Assembly: GCA_019359495.1 (NCBI GenBank)
Contig: JAHHHF010000064.1
Span: 237,875-301,874 of the forward strand
DNA from: Goleter apudmare HA4340-LM2
GTDB taxonomy: Bacteria > Cyanobacteriota > Cyanobacteriia > Cyanobacteriales > Nostocaceae
Direction: 5' to 3'
DNA: 64,000 bases
Shown in pieces: positions 35,301 through 44,457 of this stretch (positions are counted from its first letter, which is position 1; every line of letters starts with the position of its first letter). A model generated the notes under the pieces. The model worked only from the letters and a program-made list of their open reading frames with translations, made no database searches and was not told where the DNA came from. The position numbers were made by a program, and so were the translations under genes.

Positions 35301-35609
35301 AATACTTCTAGACCTTTGTGTCGAATTGCTGTATGAGAGCATGGATACACTATAGCTTGCTTTTTCGCTACGCAACTGCTAGAGATTTTGTAGCTAATTA
35401 AGTCTTTTGAACACAAGAATTTGCCGTCATGGCACACATGGCTATTACATGCTTTCTGTAGGCTCATTTGAACAGGCTACATATCTTCAATTGAGGTTTA
35501 TTCGCTATCGTCTAAAACCGTCCACTTGTCAAGCAGGTGTTACTTTTGTTAATCTTAGTCCCAGAGGCTAAACAGAATTGATGTTGCAAAACACCGGAGA
35601 GTCAAAATT

Positions 35610-35777
35610 ATGGATATCCCAATGGAGCTTAACCTAGAGCAGAAATTCAACCTCAAACTTTACGAAGAGCAGGTGAAGGAGTTAAGCCAGGAAGAATCTC
35701 AAAAGTTTCTCTTGGAGGTGCTGCGGCAATTAATGGTCAAAGACAATATGATCAAGCATCTTCTCAAGCAGGTTTAG
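35610..35777 (+). CDS. nblA: phycobilisome degradation protein NblA
   Basis: 55 residues. The ATG is preceded by GGAGAG. The sequence MELNLEQKFNLKLYEEQV, then SQEESQKFLLEVLRQLMVKDNM, is the NblA helical-hairpin pattern. NblA binds phycobiliproteins and brings them to the Clp protease during nitrogen or sulfur starvation. It lies about 210 bp upstream of cpeB; an nblA gene upstream of cpeBA is known in Tolypothrix PCC 7601. A hairpin terminator follows. Confidence 0.9.
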   Translation: MDIPMELNLEQKFNLKLYEEQVKELSQEESQKFLLEVLRQLMVKDNMIKHLLKQV

Positions 35778-35822
35778 CAATTCTCCATCGTGTCGCCGCT
35801 CACAAACCATTTCATATATGTT

Positions 35823-35860
35823 CCCCAGTCAGGGCAGTCCTGGCTGGGGATTGTTTGTTA
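35823..35860 (+). terminator. hairpin after nblA
   Basis: CCCCAGTCAGG pairs with CCTGGCTGGGG (one G-T pair) across a 5-base loop, followed by a weak T-rich stretch (ATTGTTTGTT). It probably ends the nblA transcript before the cpeBA promoter. Confidence 0.7.
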
Positions 35861-35963
35861 AGGATTGTTACTTTGTTTCTCATAACTGAGACTGAGACAG
35901 GGATCATCTTCTATGTTCTATATTGTCTTGTTCAAGGAACAGGCACTCAAGTTTTGCAAGTAA

Positions 35964-36539
<576 letters not shown>

Positions 36540-36615
36540 TTAATTGCTACTTGCAATTAACTCAACAGATTGACATCTAACACAGTTAAAATTAAAAGCC
36601 TTTTGGGAGAATTAA

Positions 36616-37113
<498 letters not shown>

Positions 37114-37142
37114 TTGATTACTAGACTTGTGACTTGTTGACA

Positions 37143-37160
37143 AGGGTACATTGTTACCCT
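37143..37160 (+). terminator. weak hairpin between cpeA and cpeY
   Basis: AGGGTA-CATTGT-TACCCT forms a six-pair stem with no U-tract. It may mark the 3' end or a processing site of the abundant cpeBA mRNA and allow partial read-through to cpeYZ. Confidence 0.45.
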
Positions 37161-37331
37161 ACAAGCCTAGAGGTTCTTGGCTCTTTGCTTTGCCTGTGAA
37201 GGTCGAGTAATGGCAAAGAATCTCTGGGTTTGTTTTGTTTTAAACTATCAGTTTAAGGGGTGAAATTTAAGCGCAGAGGTACGAGAAAGAGTATTTGTTG
37301 AGGGCTGACAGCTAACTGCTGATTTATATAT

Positions 37332-38636
37332 ATGGATAAACGCTTTTTTAATTTCTTTAATCTCACAGAAGACCAGGCGATCGCTCTTTTGGATACGCCT
37401 CAAGACCAATTGAGTGAAGATGATTCACGCTATATTGCGGCGGCTCATTTGGTGAACTTCGCTACAGAAAAATCAGTAAATGCCCTGATGCGGGCTGTGC
37501 AGCAAACTGACCCCGCCCTAGATAACCGTATCGTTCGCCGCAAGTCAGTGGAGACTTTGGGGCGACTGCAAGCCGAGGCTGCTATGCCAGTAATTCGCGC
37601 TTGTCTGAGTGATGAAGACTGCTACACAGTGGAAAATGCTGTTTGGGCGATCGGTGAAATTGGGACTCAAGACCCCGATATATTAGAAGATGTGGCTCAG
37701 TTGCTGGACAAGCCGGGGCAAACCTATCGGGTGATTATCCACACACTAACAAAGTTTAATTATCAACCAGCGCTGGAACGTATTCGCAAATTTGTCGATG
37801 ATGCCGACCCACCCACAGCAAGTGCCGCTATGGCCGCAGTTTGCCGTTTAACTAGGGACTATTCCCAAATGGGGAAGGTAGTGGCAATGTTGCAACACCC
37901 GAATGTGTTAGGGCGGCGGTTGTCTATCCAAGATTTGATGGATGCTCGTTACTACGACGCAATTCCCCATATTGCCCGATGTCCAGTATCTTTGGTCTTT
38001 CGGCTGCGAGGCATTCGGACGTTGGCAGAAGCGGGAATCTCTGCGGGAGCAATTACCTTTGCCACGATTCAACCCTACTTGGAGCAGACATTACGCGACC
38101 ACCCGTATGATTTGGGCTTGGTGCATAGTTACCAAAGTCCCCCCACTCTGCCAATTTTGATCCGGGGGTTGTATGAAACCGACTTTGGGCGCTGTTATTT
38201 AGCAGCTAAGACCATTCTTGACCATCACGCCGATGCTGCACCTGAGGCTCTATTGGCCACCTACGCCGAAGAAGCAAATAATGACTATGGCGCCCATTTT
38301 CATGTAATGAAGCTATTCGGTTGGTTAAAATATGCCCCAGCCTACGATTTGCTAGTTGAAGCTTTGCATAACAAACAACCACAGTTTCAAAAATCACGTT
38401 CAGCAGCAGCGATCGCTCTCGGTGAACTCGGAGATGCAAAAGCGATTCCTGAACTGAAAGCCTGCCTAGAAGCCAAAGTCTGGGATCTGAAGTATGCGGC
38501 GTTGATGGCACTGGAAAAACTGGGCGATACCAGTGGTTATGAGCAAGTCGCTAACGATGACGATTGGCTGATTCAGGAAAAAGCTAAATCACGAAAGCAG
38601 TACCAAGTTATAAGTGTTGAGTCACCAAAATTCTAA
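37332..38636 (+). CDS. cpeY: phycoerythrobilin lyase CpeY
   Basis: 434 residues, close to known CpeY. HEAT-type repeats cover most of it (RKSVETLGRLQAEAAMPVIRA, SRSAAAIALGELGDAKAIPEL). CpeY of Fremyella attaches phycoerythrobilin to Cys82 of CpeA, helped by CpeZ. It follows cpeBA and precedes cpeZ, the known order. The start ATG at 37332 lies in TATATATATG without a clear ribosome site. The C-terminal repeat ends with a basic KAKSRKQYQ stretch. Confidence 0.93.
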   Translation: MDKRFFNFFNLTEDQAIALLDTPQDQLSEDDSRYIAAAHLVNFATEKSVNALMRAVQQTDPALDNRIVRRKSVETLGRLQAEAAMPVIRACLSDEDCYTVENAVWAIGEIGTQDPDILEDVAQLLDKPGQTYRVIIHTLTKFNYQPALERIRKFVDDADPPTASAAMAAVCRLTRDYSQMGKVVAMLQHPNVLGRRLSIQDLMDARYYDAIPHIARCPVSLVFRLRGIRTLAEAGISAGAITFATIQPYLEQTLRDHPYDLGLVHSYQSPPTLPILIRGLYETDFGRCYLAAKTILDHHADAAPEALLATYAEEANNDYGAHFHVMKLFGWLKYAPAYDLLVEALHNKQPQFQKSRSAAAIALGELGDAKAIPELKACLEAKVWDLKYAALMALEKLGDTSGYEQVANDDDWLIQEKAKSRKQYQVISVESPKF

Positions 38637-38682
38637 TCGCTGTCAACCACCGCTCAGAGTTCTCGCTGAGTCAACAGATTAT

Positions 38683-38700
38683 TTGCACACTAATTGCACA
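38683..38700 (+). promoter_or_regulatory. exact L-box-type direct repeat before cpeZ
   Basis: TTGCACA-CTAA-TTGCACA is an exact TTGCACA-N4-TTGCACA repeat. This is the L-box described as the binding site of the light-colour response regulator RcaC in Fremyella. It ends 23 bp before the cpeZ ATG, in the cpeY-cpeZ gap. Binding is inferred; RcaC itself is not in the window. Confidence 0.65.
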
Positions 38701-38723
38701 TTCTTGAGAATTTATCATCCTGT

Positions 38724-39338
38724 ATGTCTAGAGAAGAACTATTCCAACAACTGAAACACCCCAATCCCCACCTGCGTGACCAAGCAATGTGGGAACTGGC
38801 TGAAAATCCTGACGAGACCACGATTCCCCGACTGATGAGTATTCTTGATGATGAAGATACCACCTATCGCCGAGCGGCTGTCAAAGCCCTAGGAGCGATC
38901 GGTCTGGATACGGTAACTCCTTTAGTAGCAGCCTTGCTCAATAGTGAAAACGTTACCGTGCGCGGGAGTGCAGCCAAAGCACTAGCACAAGTCGCCATTA
39001 ATCACTCAGATGTGCCCTTTCCATCTGAAGGTGTACAGGGTTTAAAAACTGCTCTCAATGACCCCAATCCTGTAGTGCATATTGCAGCTGTGATGGCACT
39101 AGGTGAAATTGGTTCTCCTGTTGTGGACGTATTGATTGAGGCATTGCAAACCACCGATAATCCAGCGCTGGGAATCTCCTTGGTGAATGCGATCGCCTCT
39201 ATTGGCGATAGTCGAGGCGTGGAGGTGCTACAATCGCTAATTCAAGATGAATCTACCGACTCCTATGTGCGCGAGTCCGCCACCAGTGCATTATCTCGCC
39301 TGGAGATGACGGTGAAGTTTCAGCGAGGAGAAAGATAA
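38724..39338 (+). CDS. cpeZ: CpeZ, phycoerythrin lyase partner
   Basis: 204 residues from the ATG at 38724; an in-frame TTG at 38694 falls inside the L-box-like repeat and is less likely. HEAT repeats (YRRAAVKALGAIGLDTVTPLVAAL, VRGSAAKALAQVA, VHIAAVMALGEIGSPVVDVLIEAL). CpeZ works with CpeY in adding phycoerythrobilin to CpeA and has chaperone-like action on CpeB. The length matches Fremyella CpeZ. It lies 87 bp after cpeY. Confidence 0.92.
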   Translation: MSREELFQQLKHPNPHLRDQAMWELAENPDETTIPRLMSILDDEDTTYRRAAVKALGAIGLDTVTPLVAALLNSENVTVRGSAAKALAQVAINHSDVPFPSEGVQGLKTALNDPNPVVHIAAVMALGEIGSPVVDVLIEALQTTDNPALGISLVNAIASIGDSRGVEVLQSLIQDESTDSYVRESATSALSRLEMTVKFQRGER

Positions 39339-39454
39339 TCTCAAAGTATATGTGGTATCTACCACGGTTTGCGAAAAACACCTTGGTAGGGGGAATCTCT
39401 GTGGTTTGTAAAATGTAAAAATAAACCACAAAAATTTCCTATACCCTGATAAAC

Positions 39455-39607
39455 GTGAACATTCAAACCGACAAAGACAAACCACAAGCCGACACCAGTA
39501 ACAATCTCGCTCCGGAAGCAGAAAAAATTCTCTGTCCTCATTGTCAGCGCACAGCGACAAATGGCATCAAATGTAAGGGAATTTGTGTGGCTGACAGTGA
39601 CTATTAA
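39455..39607 (+). CDS. small Cys-rich (zinc-ribbon-like) protein
   Basis: 50 residues from a GTG. The acidic/polar N-terminal half is followed by LCPHCQRTATNGIKCKGICVADSDY, with two Cys pairs (CPHC and CKGIC) spaced as in a small zinc ribbon. No strong ribosome site was seen. It lies 116 bp downstream of cpeZ on the same strand. The Cys pattern suggests metal binding; nothing more can be said. Confidence 0.55.
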   Translation: MNIQTDKDKPQADTSNNLAPEAEKILCPHCQRTATNGIKCKGICVADSDY

Positions 39608-39769
39608 TGGACAGCGACCAAAATAAACAATTGTCGCAGTAAAATCTCTGCGGCAAAATTTGTATCAAAATTGAGACTAACCAACACACTCACAAAAAAC
39701 CTGAAAAACACCATCAACAGGATTCATTGCTAGAATGCGACCACACATCAAACTAAATCTATTACCACC

Positions 39770-40009
39770 ATGATTACTCAAATGATGGTTCAACCCTCAT
39801 CCTGGGTCGAATCTGGAATCCAAATTAGCAAAGTTAGAGATTTATATTTATTCAAATTTACCCCAGAGCTACAATCGCGGCTTGATCAACTAACTGAGAA
39901 GAAAAAAACTGATATGCTGACATCGGAAGAAGAAGCTGAACTAACAGGAATATTAGAACTCGATCGCATTTTTACCTTGCTCAATGCTAAAGTTATCGCC
40001 GAATCATGA
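39770..40009 (+). CDS. small hypothetical protein paired with HNH gene
   Basis: 79 residues, mostly helical in the C-terminal half (LTEKKKTDMLTSEEEAELTGIL). It overlaps the HNH gene by 4 bp (ATGA), so the two are translated together. It is not related to phycobilisome proteins. Such small partners are often seen before HNH genes in cyanobacteria; a role as antitoxin or scaffold is only a guess. Confidence 0.65.
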   Translation: MITQMMVQPSSWVESGIQISKVRDLYLFKFTPELQSRLDQLTEKKKTDMLTSEEEAELTGILELDRIFTLLNAKVIAES

Positions 40010-40467
40010 CGGTTAGTGATGCAACTAGAAAATTAGTCAGGAAACGAGCAAAATATCTGTGTGAATATTGTCACGCTTTGGAAGAAGCAAGTGCGGCTTT
40101 ATTTGCGCTCGACCATATAATTCCCCAATCTTTTCCTAATTCATCGGATGAACCTGATAATTTAGCATTGGCGTGTCAGCGTTGTAATGGCTATCGCTAC
40201 AACTTTACAACTGGCATTGACCCGGAAACTGGGAAAAATATTCCACTTTTTAATCCTCGCAAACAAAAATGGTCGGACCATTTTATTTGGTCGGCGGATG
40301 GTTTAACAATTATTGGTATTACCGATACAGGGCGAGGTACTTGTAATCGTTTAGATTTGAATGATGAGTATCACAACGAAGGTTCTATTATCAAAGCGCG
40401 TCGGCTTTGGGTAAAAGGTGGTTGGCATCCACCAGAAGATGACCCACGGTTGGAAAGTGAGCTTTAA
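40006..40467 (+). CDS. HNH endonuclease
   Basis: 153 residues. HNH core: CEYCHALEEASAALFALDHIIPQSF, then DNLALACQRCNGYR. The zinc-binding CxxC pairs (CEYC and CQRC), the catalytic DHI histidine and Asn-Leu-Ala follow the standard HNH order. It likely cuts DNA; its target is unknown. It overlaps the 79-residue gene at its 5' end. It interrupts the phycobilisome cluster and may be a later arrival, though no element borders it. Confidence 0.85.
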   Translation: MTVSDATRKLVRKRAKYLCEYCHALEEASAALFALDHIIPQSFPNSSDEPDNLALACQRCNGYRYNFTTGIDPETGKNIPLFNPRKQKWSDHFIWSADGLTIIGITDTGRGTCNRLDLNDEYHNEGSIIKARRLWVKGGWHPPEDDPRLESEL

Positions 40468-40544
40468 ATTGACATTCACGAATTACGTGACGCAAAGGGA
40501 CTGGCCGCAGGCTATTATCAATTACGAACTACTGTTCTCCCACT

Positions 40545-41744
40545 ATGTCAGATTCCCAAGCCATTAGTGCTGCAGTTGCCAAACTCTACAATACCTATCC
40601 CTTCCCGCCAGAACCGCTATTAGATGAACCACCTCCTGGATATAACTGGCGCTGGAACTGGCTGACGGCGTATAACTTTTGTACTGGAAAAAAACCCTCC
40701 CAGAACAATGTCCGCATCCTCGATGCTGGGTGTGGTACGGGAGTAGGAACAGAATACTTGGTGCATCTCAATCCTGATGCGGCGGTTGTGGGCATTGATT
40801 TGAGTGCTGGCGCATTAGCTGTAGCCAAAGAGCGTTGTCAAAAATCAGGGGCAAACAGGGTAGAATTTCATCACCTGAGTTTGTTTGATGTTGAACAGCT
40901 TCCAGGTGAGTTTGATTTGATTAACTGTGTGGGAGTATTACACCATACCCCTGACCCGATTCGAGGAATTCAAGCCTTAGCGAAAAAGCTATCGCCTGGT
41001 GGGATCATGCACATTTTTGTGTATGGTGAACTGGGGCGTTGGGAAATTAAATTGATGCAAGAGGCGATCGCTCTTTTACAAGGTGATAAACGAGGCGATT
41101 ATACTGATGGCGTAGCAATTGGGCGACAACTATTTGCCTCTTTACCAGAAGATAATCGCCTCCGCAAGCGCGAACAGGAACGCTGGTCTTGGGAAAATCA
41201 ACGCGATGGCTACTTTGCAGATATGTATGTGCATCCCCAGGAAATTGATTACAACATGAATACAGTGTTTGAATTAATTGATGCGTCGGGGTTGGAGTTT
41301 CTCGGCTTTTCTAATCCGCAGATTTGGAATTTAGAACGATTAATTAGCAAAGCACCAGAACTGATTGAGCGTTCTCAAGATTTGAGCGATCGCCAACGCT
41401 ATCGGTTGATTGAACTCCTCAATCCGCAAGCGATTACCCACTACGAGTTTTTCCTAGGACGCAACCCCATCCATAGAGAAGATTGGAAATTAGATGTCAA
41501 ACTGATGTCTGCAATCCCGGAACCGAGTCCTTGCATTCAGGGATGGCGAGATAGTCAACAATTCTTTAATCACGACTATCAGATTGTGCGTTTAAATGAT
41601 GCAGAGTGGCAGTTTCTCCTTGCTTGTGATGGAAATCAGACGACAGAGCAAATTTTACAGTCAGTGGATGCGAGTTTAGAAGATGTGCGATCGCTCCAAA
41701 AGCAACAAATCATTCTCCTGACTCCCGCAATAGTCCCAAATTAA
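40545..41744 (+). CDS. class I SAM-dependent methyltransferase
   Basis: 399 residues. The SAM-binding motif VRILDAGCGTGVGTEYLV lies near residue 55, with the acidic strand end VGIDLS and NCVGVLHHTPDP further on. The C-terminal 170 residues form an extra domain, with a segment resembling PqqD-like folds (LNDAEWQFLLACDGNQTTEQI). The substrate is unknown. It follows the HNH gene by 77 bp and precedes a repeat and cpeF (convergent). Confidence 0.85.
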   Translation: MSDSQAISAAVAKLYNTYPFPPEPLLDEPPPGYNWRWNWLTAYNFCTGKKPSQNNVRILDAGCGTGVGTEYLVHLNPDAAVVGIDLSAGALAVAKERCQKSGANRVEFHHLSLFDVEQLPGEFDLINCVGVLHHTPDPIRGIQALAKKLSPGGIMHIFVYGELGRWEIKLMQEAIALLQGDKRGDYTDGVAIGRQLFASLPEDNRLRKREQERWSWENQRDGYFADMYVHPQEIDYNMNTVFELIDASGLEFLGFSNPQIWNLERLISKAPELIERSQDLSDRQRYRLIELLNPQAITHYEFFLGRNPIHREDWKLDVKLMSAIPEPSPCIQGWRDSQQFFNHDYQIVRLNDAEWQFLLACDGNQTTEQILQSVDASLEDVRSLQKQQIILLTPAIVPN

Positions 41745-41871
41745 TACTAATTCAATTGGGAAAGCAGCCTGGAGGTTATCTGTGAGATTTCCGGCTTCAT
41801 GAGTGCGTGTCGCAATTTATATAAGCCATACCGCAAAATTTTGGACATTAGTTAGGAGCTATGCTACAACC

Positions 41872-41978
41872 TTATAGCGGTTTTCAGACGAGTGAAGTAC
41901 AGTTTTAAATCGCAAAACCCGTAGGGGCGGGGTTTCCCCGCCCTTGATTGTGTTGCGTTCAACCGAGAAAGGCTATAA
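41872..41978. repeat. family C repeat, copy 2
   Basis: Begins TTATAGCGGTTTTCAGACG and ends CGAGAAAGGCTATAA, the inverse orientation of the copy at 27941 and the same as that at 44297. The central GTAGGGGCGGGGTTTCCCCGCCC block is longer here (107 bp in total). It is non-coding. Confidence 0.85.
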
Positions 41979-42066
41979 CCAGTAAGGATGCAGTTCCACA
42001 ACCTTTGATCTTGTCCTCTTTGCTTCAAAGCTAAAAAGATATAGAGAATAGAGTTCCAGATAAAGT

Positions 42067-42185
42067 GCCCTCTGACTCTAATTGTGCAACTTGCTCTGCT
42101 AGTTTTGCCAGAATTCGCCCCACTTCTTGCTGATAGTTGAGCTTCCGCCTGTAAGGGGTTGAATGAGGTGCGATCGCTACGCCCG
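42067..42185 (-). pseudogene. frameshifted remnant of a CpeF-like C-terminus
   Basis: On the minus strand one frame reads GGRS..FNPLQAEAQL and the next frame NYQQEVGRILAKLAEQVAQL. Together these match the end of intact cpeF just upstream (GDRSALEPLQPLLNDQQEVIRILAKLAIAQIE). The nucleotide similarity is visible around GCGAGAATTCGT/GCCAGAATTCGC. So this looks like a decayed tandem copy of the 3' end of cpeF or a related HEAT lyase gene. Confidence 0.6.
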
Positions 42186-42200
42186 CCTGCAAACTGAATG

Positions 42201-43112
42201 TTACCAATCATCGGCTTGTGACTGGCGTTCAATTTGCGCGATCGCTAGTTTAGCGAGAATTCGTATCACCTCTTGTTGATCATTGAGTAGCGGCTGTAAT
42301 GGTTCTAATGCACTGCGATCGCCAATTTTCCCCAGAGAATTGATCGCCGCCTTCCTCACATCTAAATCAGTATCTTGAATTGCCAAAATTAAATGCGGTA
42401 CGGATGGAGGATAATTCACCTGTCCCAATGCTGCTGCTGCTTCGGTGCGGATGATCGCTTCTGGATCAGTGAGTGCAGAAACTAGCAGGTTGCAGGACTT
42501 TTCGTCTGATTGCTCCTGCGCTACATGTCCCAGGGCCCCGATAACCGCACATCGCACATCTAAAGAAGCAGCGTTCAATGCTTTGTATAGGTGTTCTGCG
42601 GCTTCCGATCCAATAAACGCCAACGCCCAAGCAGCATGACCTTTAATATCTTCTGGATGCTCATTTGATGCCAGGATTTCCAGTAATGCTGGTACAGATG
42701 CTTCACCGGTTCTGGCTAAGGCGCCGGCGGATGAACTTCTGACTACTGTATCTTCATCATTCAGAAAAGCGTGAAGCAAGTCTGGTACAGCACTTGCATC
42801 AGAAATGATCGTGAGTGTTTTGGCAGCAGCTCGCCGCACAACTACATTAGAATGATTTGCCAGTGCTTCCACTAAAAAAGGCGTTGCTGGTTCACCAATT
42901 TCACCCAAGGTTTCAGCAAACCGCAGTCGCACCAATCCTCGTGGATCTCCCAACCCCTCCACCAGTTGTTTGAGGATTTTTTGATCTTTAGAGTCAAAGG
43001 TTTCTAGCGTAATCTGCTCATTTACCCTCTGAACCAAATCATCATTTTCAGCTTGAACTCGCAGGATGGGATCTTCCACTGCTGGAGTTTCGGAGTTGAG
43101 CGATTGACTCAT
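42201..43112 (-). CDS. cpeF: phycoerythrobilin lyase CpeF (MpeV-type HEAT protein)
   Basis: 303 residues from the ATG at 43112, which has GGGAA upstream; a longer frame starts at 43205 but overlaps the neighbouring gene. A polar N-terminus (about 1-45) is followed by HEAT repeats (VRLRFAETLGEIGEPATPFLVEAL, VVRRAAAKTLTIISDASAVP, VRCAVIGALGHVA). CpeF of Fremyella attaches the doubly linked bilin to CpeB Cys48/Cys59. Assignment rests on the N-terminal region, length and phycoerythrin context; another E/F-type lyase is possible. The 79-residue gene lies 34 bp upstream on the same strand. Confidence 0.8.
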   Translation of the reverse strand: MSQSLNSETPAVEDPILRVQAENDDLVQRVNEQITLETFDSKDQKILKQLVEGLGDPRGLVRLRFAETLGEIGEPATPFLVEALANHSNVVVRRAAAKTLTIISDASAVPDLLHAFLNDEDTVVRSSSAGALARTGEASVPALLEILASNEHPEDIKGHAAWALAFIGSEAAEHLYKALNAASLDVRCAVIGALGHVAQEQSDEKSCNLLVSALTDPEAIIRTEAAAALGQVNYPPSVPHLILAIQDTDLDVRKAAINSLGKIGDRSALEPLQPLLNDQQEVIRILAKLAIAQIERQSQADDW

Positions 43113-43146
43113 CACAAATTCCCTATTACCGTTATTGTTCAATGAT

Positions 43147-43386
43147 CTAGTTACCATCTGGCGGCGCAGACTGCTGCTGGCGGAGTGCCTCGATGGTTGC
43201 ATCAATTTGGGTTAGCTGAGGTTGGAGACTAGCAAGCGCTTGTGCCTTCATGATTTTAGCGCGTTGGGCCATTGATAAGGTGTCGTTAACCAGGCGTTCC
43301 CGATATTGTTCCAACTCAGCGATCGCCTCGGTCAGTTCTTCGGGGGTGGCTGGATTGGTGGAAGTGATTTCTGGACTATCAGCCAT
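43147..43386 (-). CDS. small coiled protein upstream of cpeF
   Basis: 79 residues. The polar, Pro/Glu-rich N-terminus is followed by one long helix (about 18-70) with AIAELEQYRERLVNDTLSMAQRAKIMKAQ and QLTQIDATIEAL, likely coiled coil. No known family recognised. It sits 34 bp before cpeF on the same strand and is probably co-transcribed, which suggests a role in phycoerythrin assembly; that is inference. Confidence 0.7.
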   Translation of the reverse strand: MADSPEITSTNPATPEELTEAIAELEQYRERLVNDTLSMAQRAKIMKAQALASLQPQLTQIDATIEALRQQQSAPPDGN

Positions 43387-43493
43387 ATCTATTGTGTTTC
43401 CTGAAAGTAAATTTTAAATGCCCATGTTCGATTTTCTCAGATCCAGTCACCAACAAGCAAAGCTTCTCCAGAGTTTTTGACAAACTAATATAT

Positions 43494-43550
43494 GTAAGTC
43501 GGTGGGAAAAAACAAAACTAAGTTAAGAAAGGTAAACAAAGCTATAATCC
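43494..43550. repeat. 57-bp inverted repeat, left copy
   Basis: The sequence GTAAGTCGGTGGGAAAAAAC onward to CAAAGCTATAATCC recurs in reverse complement at 48537-48593 with one mismatch. It includes a TATAAT hexamer. It lies just beyond the stop of the HEAT gene at 43558. Confidence 0.85.
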
Positions 43551-43557
43551 TCTTGCC

Positions 43558-44217
43558 TTAGTGGATTAAATCTTCCATTGCTGCCCCCACTACACGGTGA
43601 TTGGTATCTTGTCTTAGTTGCACTAGGGCTTCTTTGGCTTCCGGAGCATAAAAGTGCTTTAGCGCATAAGCAACCCGTACCCGGATATATTCAAATTCAG
43701 AATCTTTGAGGAGCAAGAGTTGGGATAAAGCAGCCCCAGACTGACGGGAACTGGCCAATGCTCCCAGTGCATCTACGGATGCTTCTTGTACTGCGGCATC
43801 TTCCCCTGCTAGCCCCAGAAGACAAACCTCTAGCAGTTCTTCAGGACATTCCATTTCTGCCAGGGCTGCCAAGATGCTGCGTCGCACCAACCAATGATCA
43901 TCTCGCACAAATGTCTGCACTAGATGAGAGGCGGAGATTCTACCAAACAAGGATAGGGAATTAGAGGCTTCGGCCCGCACATTGGGCGTGTTATCAAACT
44001 TAATGATTTGCAGCAAGGCGGCGAAGGATTCGGACGTTTTTTGCCTGCCCAACTCCCTAGCAACGAACGATCGCACGAGAAACTCTGGGTCTTGGAGATG
44101 GCTGGTGAGTAAAGGAACAGCAACATCGTTCGGGTAATCTTGGAGAGCAGAAATTGCCTTGAGGCGGTATTGAAAATCTGCGTTTTGCAGTTCTATTTCG
44201 ATTTCGTGGAGTTCCAT
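43558..44217 (-). CDS. HEAT-repeat protein of the lyase/NblB type
   Basis: 219 residues from the ATG at 44217. Nearly all HEAT/EZ repeats: AVPLLTSHLQDPEFLVRSFVARELG, VRAEASNSLSLFGRISA, WLVRRSILAALAEMECPEELL, AVQEASVDALGALA. This family includes bilin lyase subunits (CpcE/F, PecE/F) and the phycobilisome degradation factor NblB; it is too generic to assign by eye. Its placement next to an atypical phycobiliprotein gene (44458, divergent) suggests it acts on that protein. Confidence 0.8.
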   Translation of the reverse strand: MELHEIEIELQNADFQYRLKAISALQDYPNDVAVPLLTSHLQDPEFLVRSFVARELGRQKTSESFAALLQIIKFDNTPNVRAEASNSLSLFGRISASHLVQTFVRDDHWLVRRSILAALAEMECPEELLEVCLLGLAGEDAAVQEASVDALGALASSRQSGAALSQLLLLKDSEFEYIRVRVAYALKHFYAPEAKEALVQLRQDTNHRVVGAAMEDLIH

Positions 44218-44296
44218 AGCAACCAACAGTAGAGGATTTCTTATACTTTAGCTTGAACCAAAATCAGCCCCAAAACATGGGAATATATATTTGGGC

Positions 44297-44398
44297 TTAT
44301 AGCGGTTTTCAGACGAGTGAAGTACAGTTTTAAATCGCAAAACCCGTAGGGGTTTCCCCACCCTTGATTGTGTTGCGTTCAACCGAGAAAGGCTATAA
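44297..44398. repeat. family C repeat, copy 3
   Basis: Same orientation as the copy at 41872, from TTATAGCGG to GGCTATAA, with the central GC block shortened to GTAGGGGTTTCCCCACCC. It lies in the divergent promoter region between the HEAT gene and the phycobiliprotein-like gene. Confidence 0.85.
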
Positions 44399-44457
44399 GA
44401 CATGACGATTGATTTTTAGATTAAGCAAAAAAAATTTTAAATTCGGAGCCAAGCGAC

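Noticed and set aside
42078..42092. TTGCACA half-site (as TGTGCAA) near 42.08 kb as a second L-box
   Set aside because: Only one half-site is present, without the second copy four bases away.
41864..42232. 122-residue minus-strand open frame
   Set aside because: It runs through a family C repeat and one frame of the cpeF-like remnant; no coherent protein and no proper start context.
43113..43205. 31-residue N-terminal extension of CpeF
   Set aside because: It overlaps the 79-residue gene and reads like translated intergenic DNA; the ATG at 43112 has GGGAA upstream.
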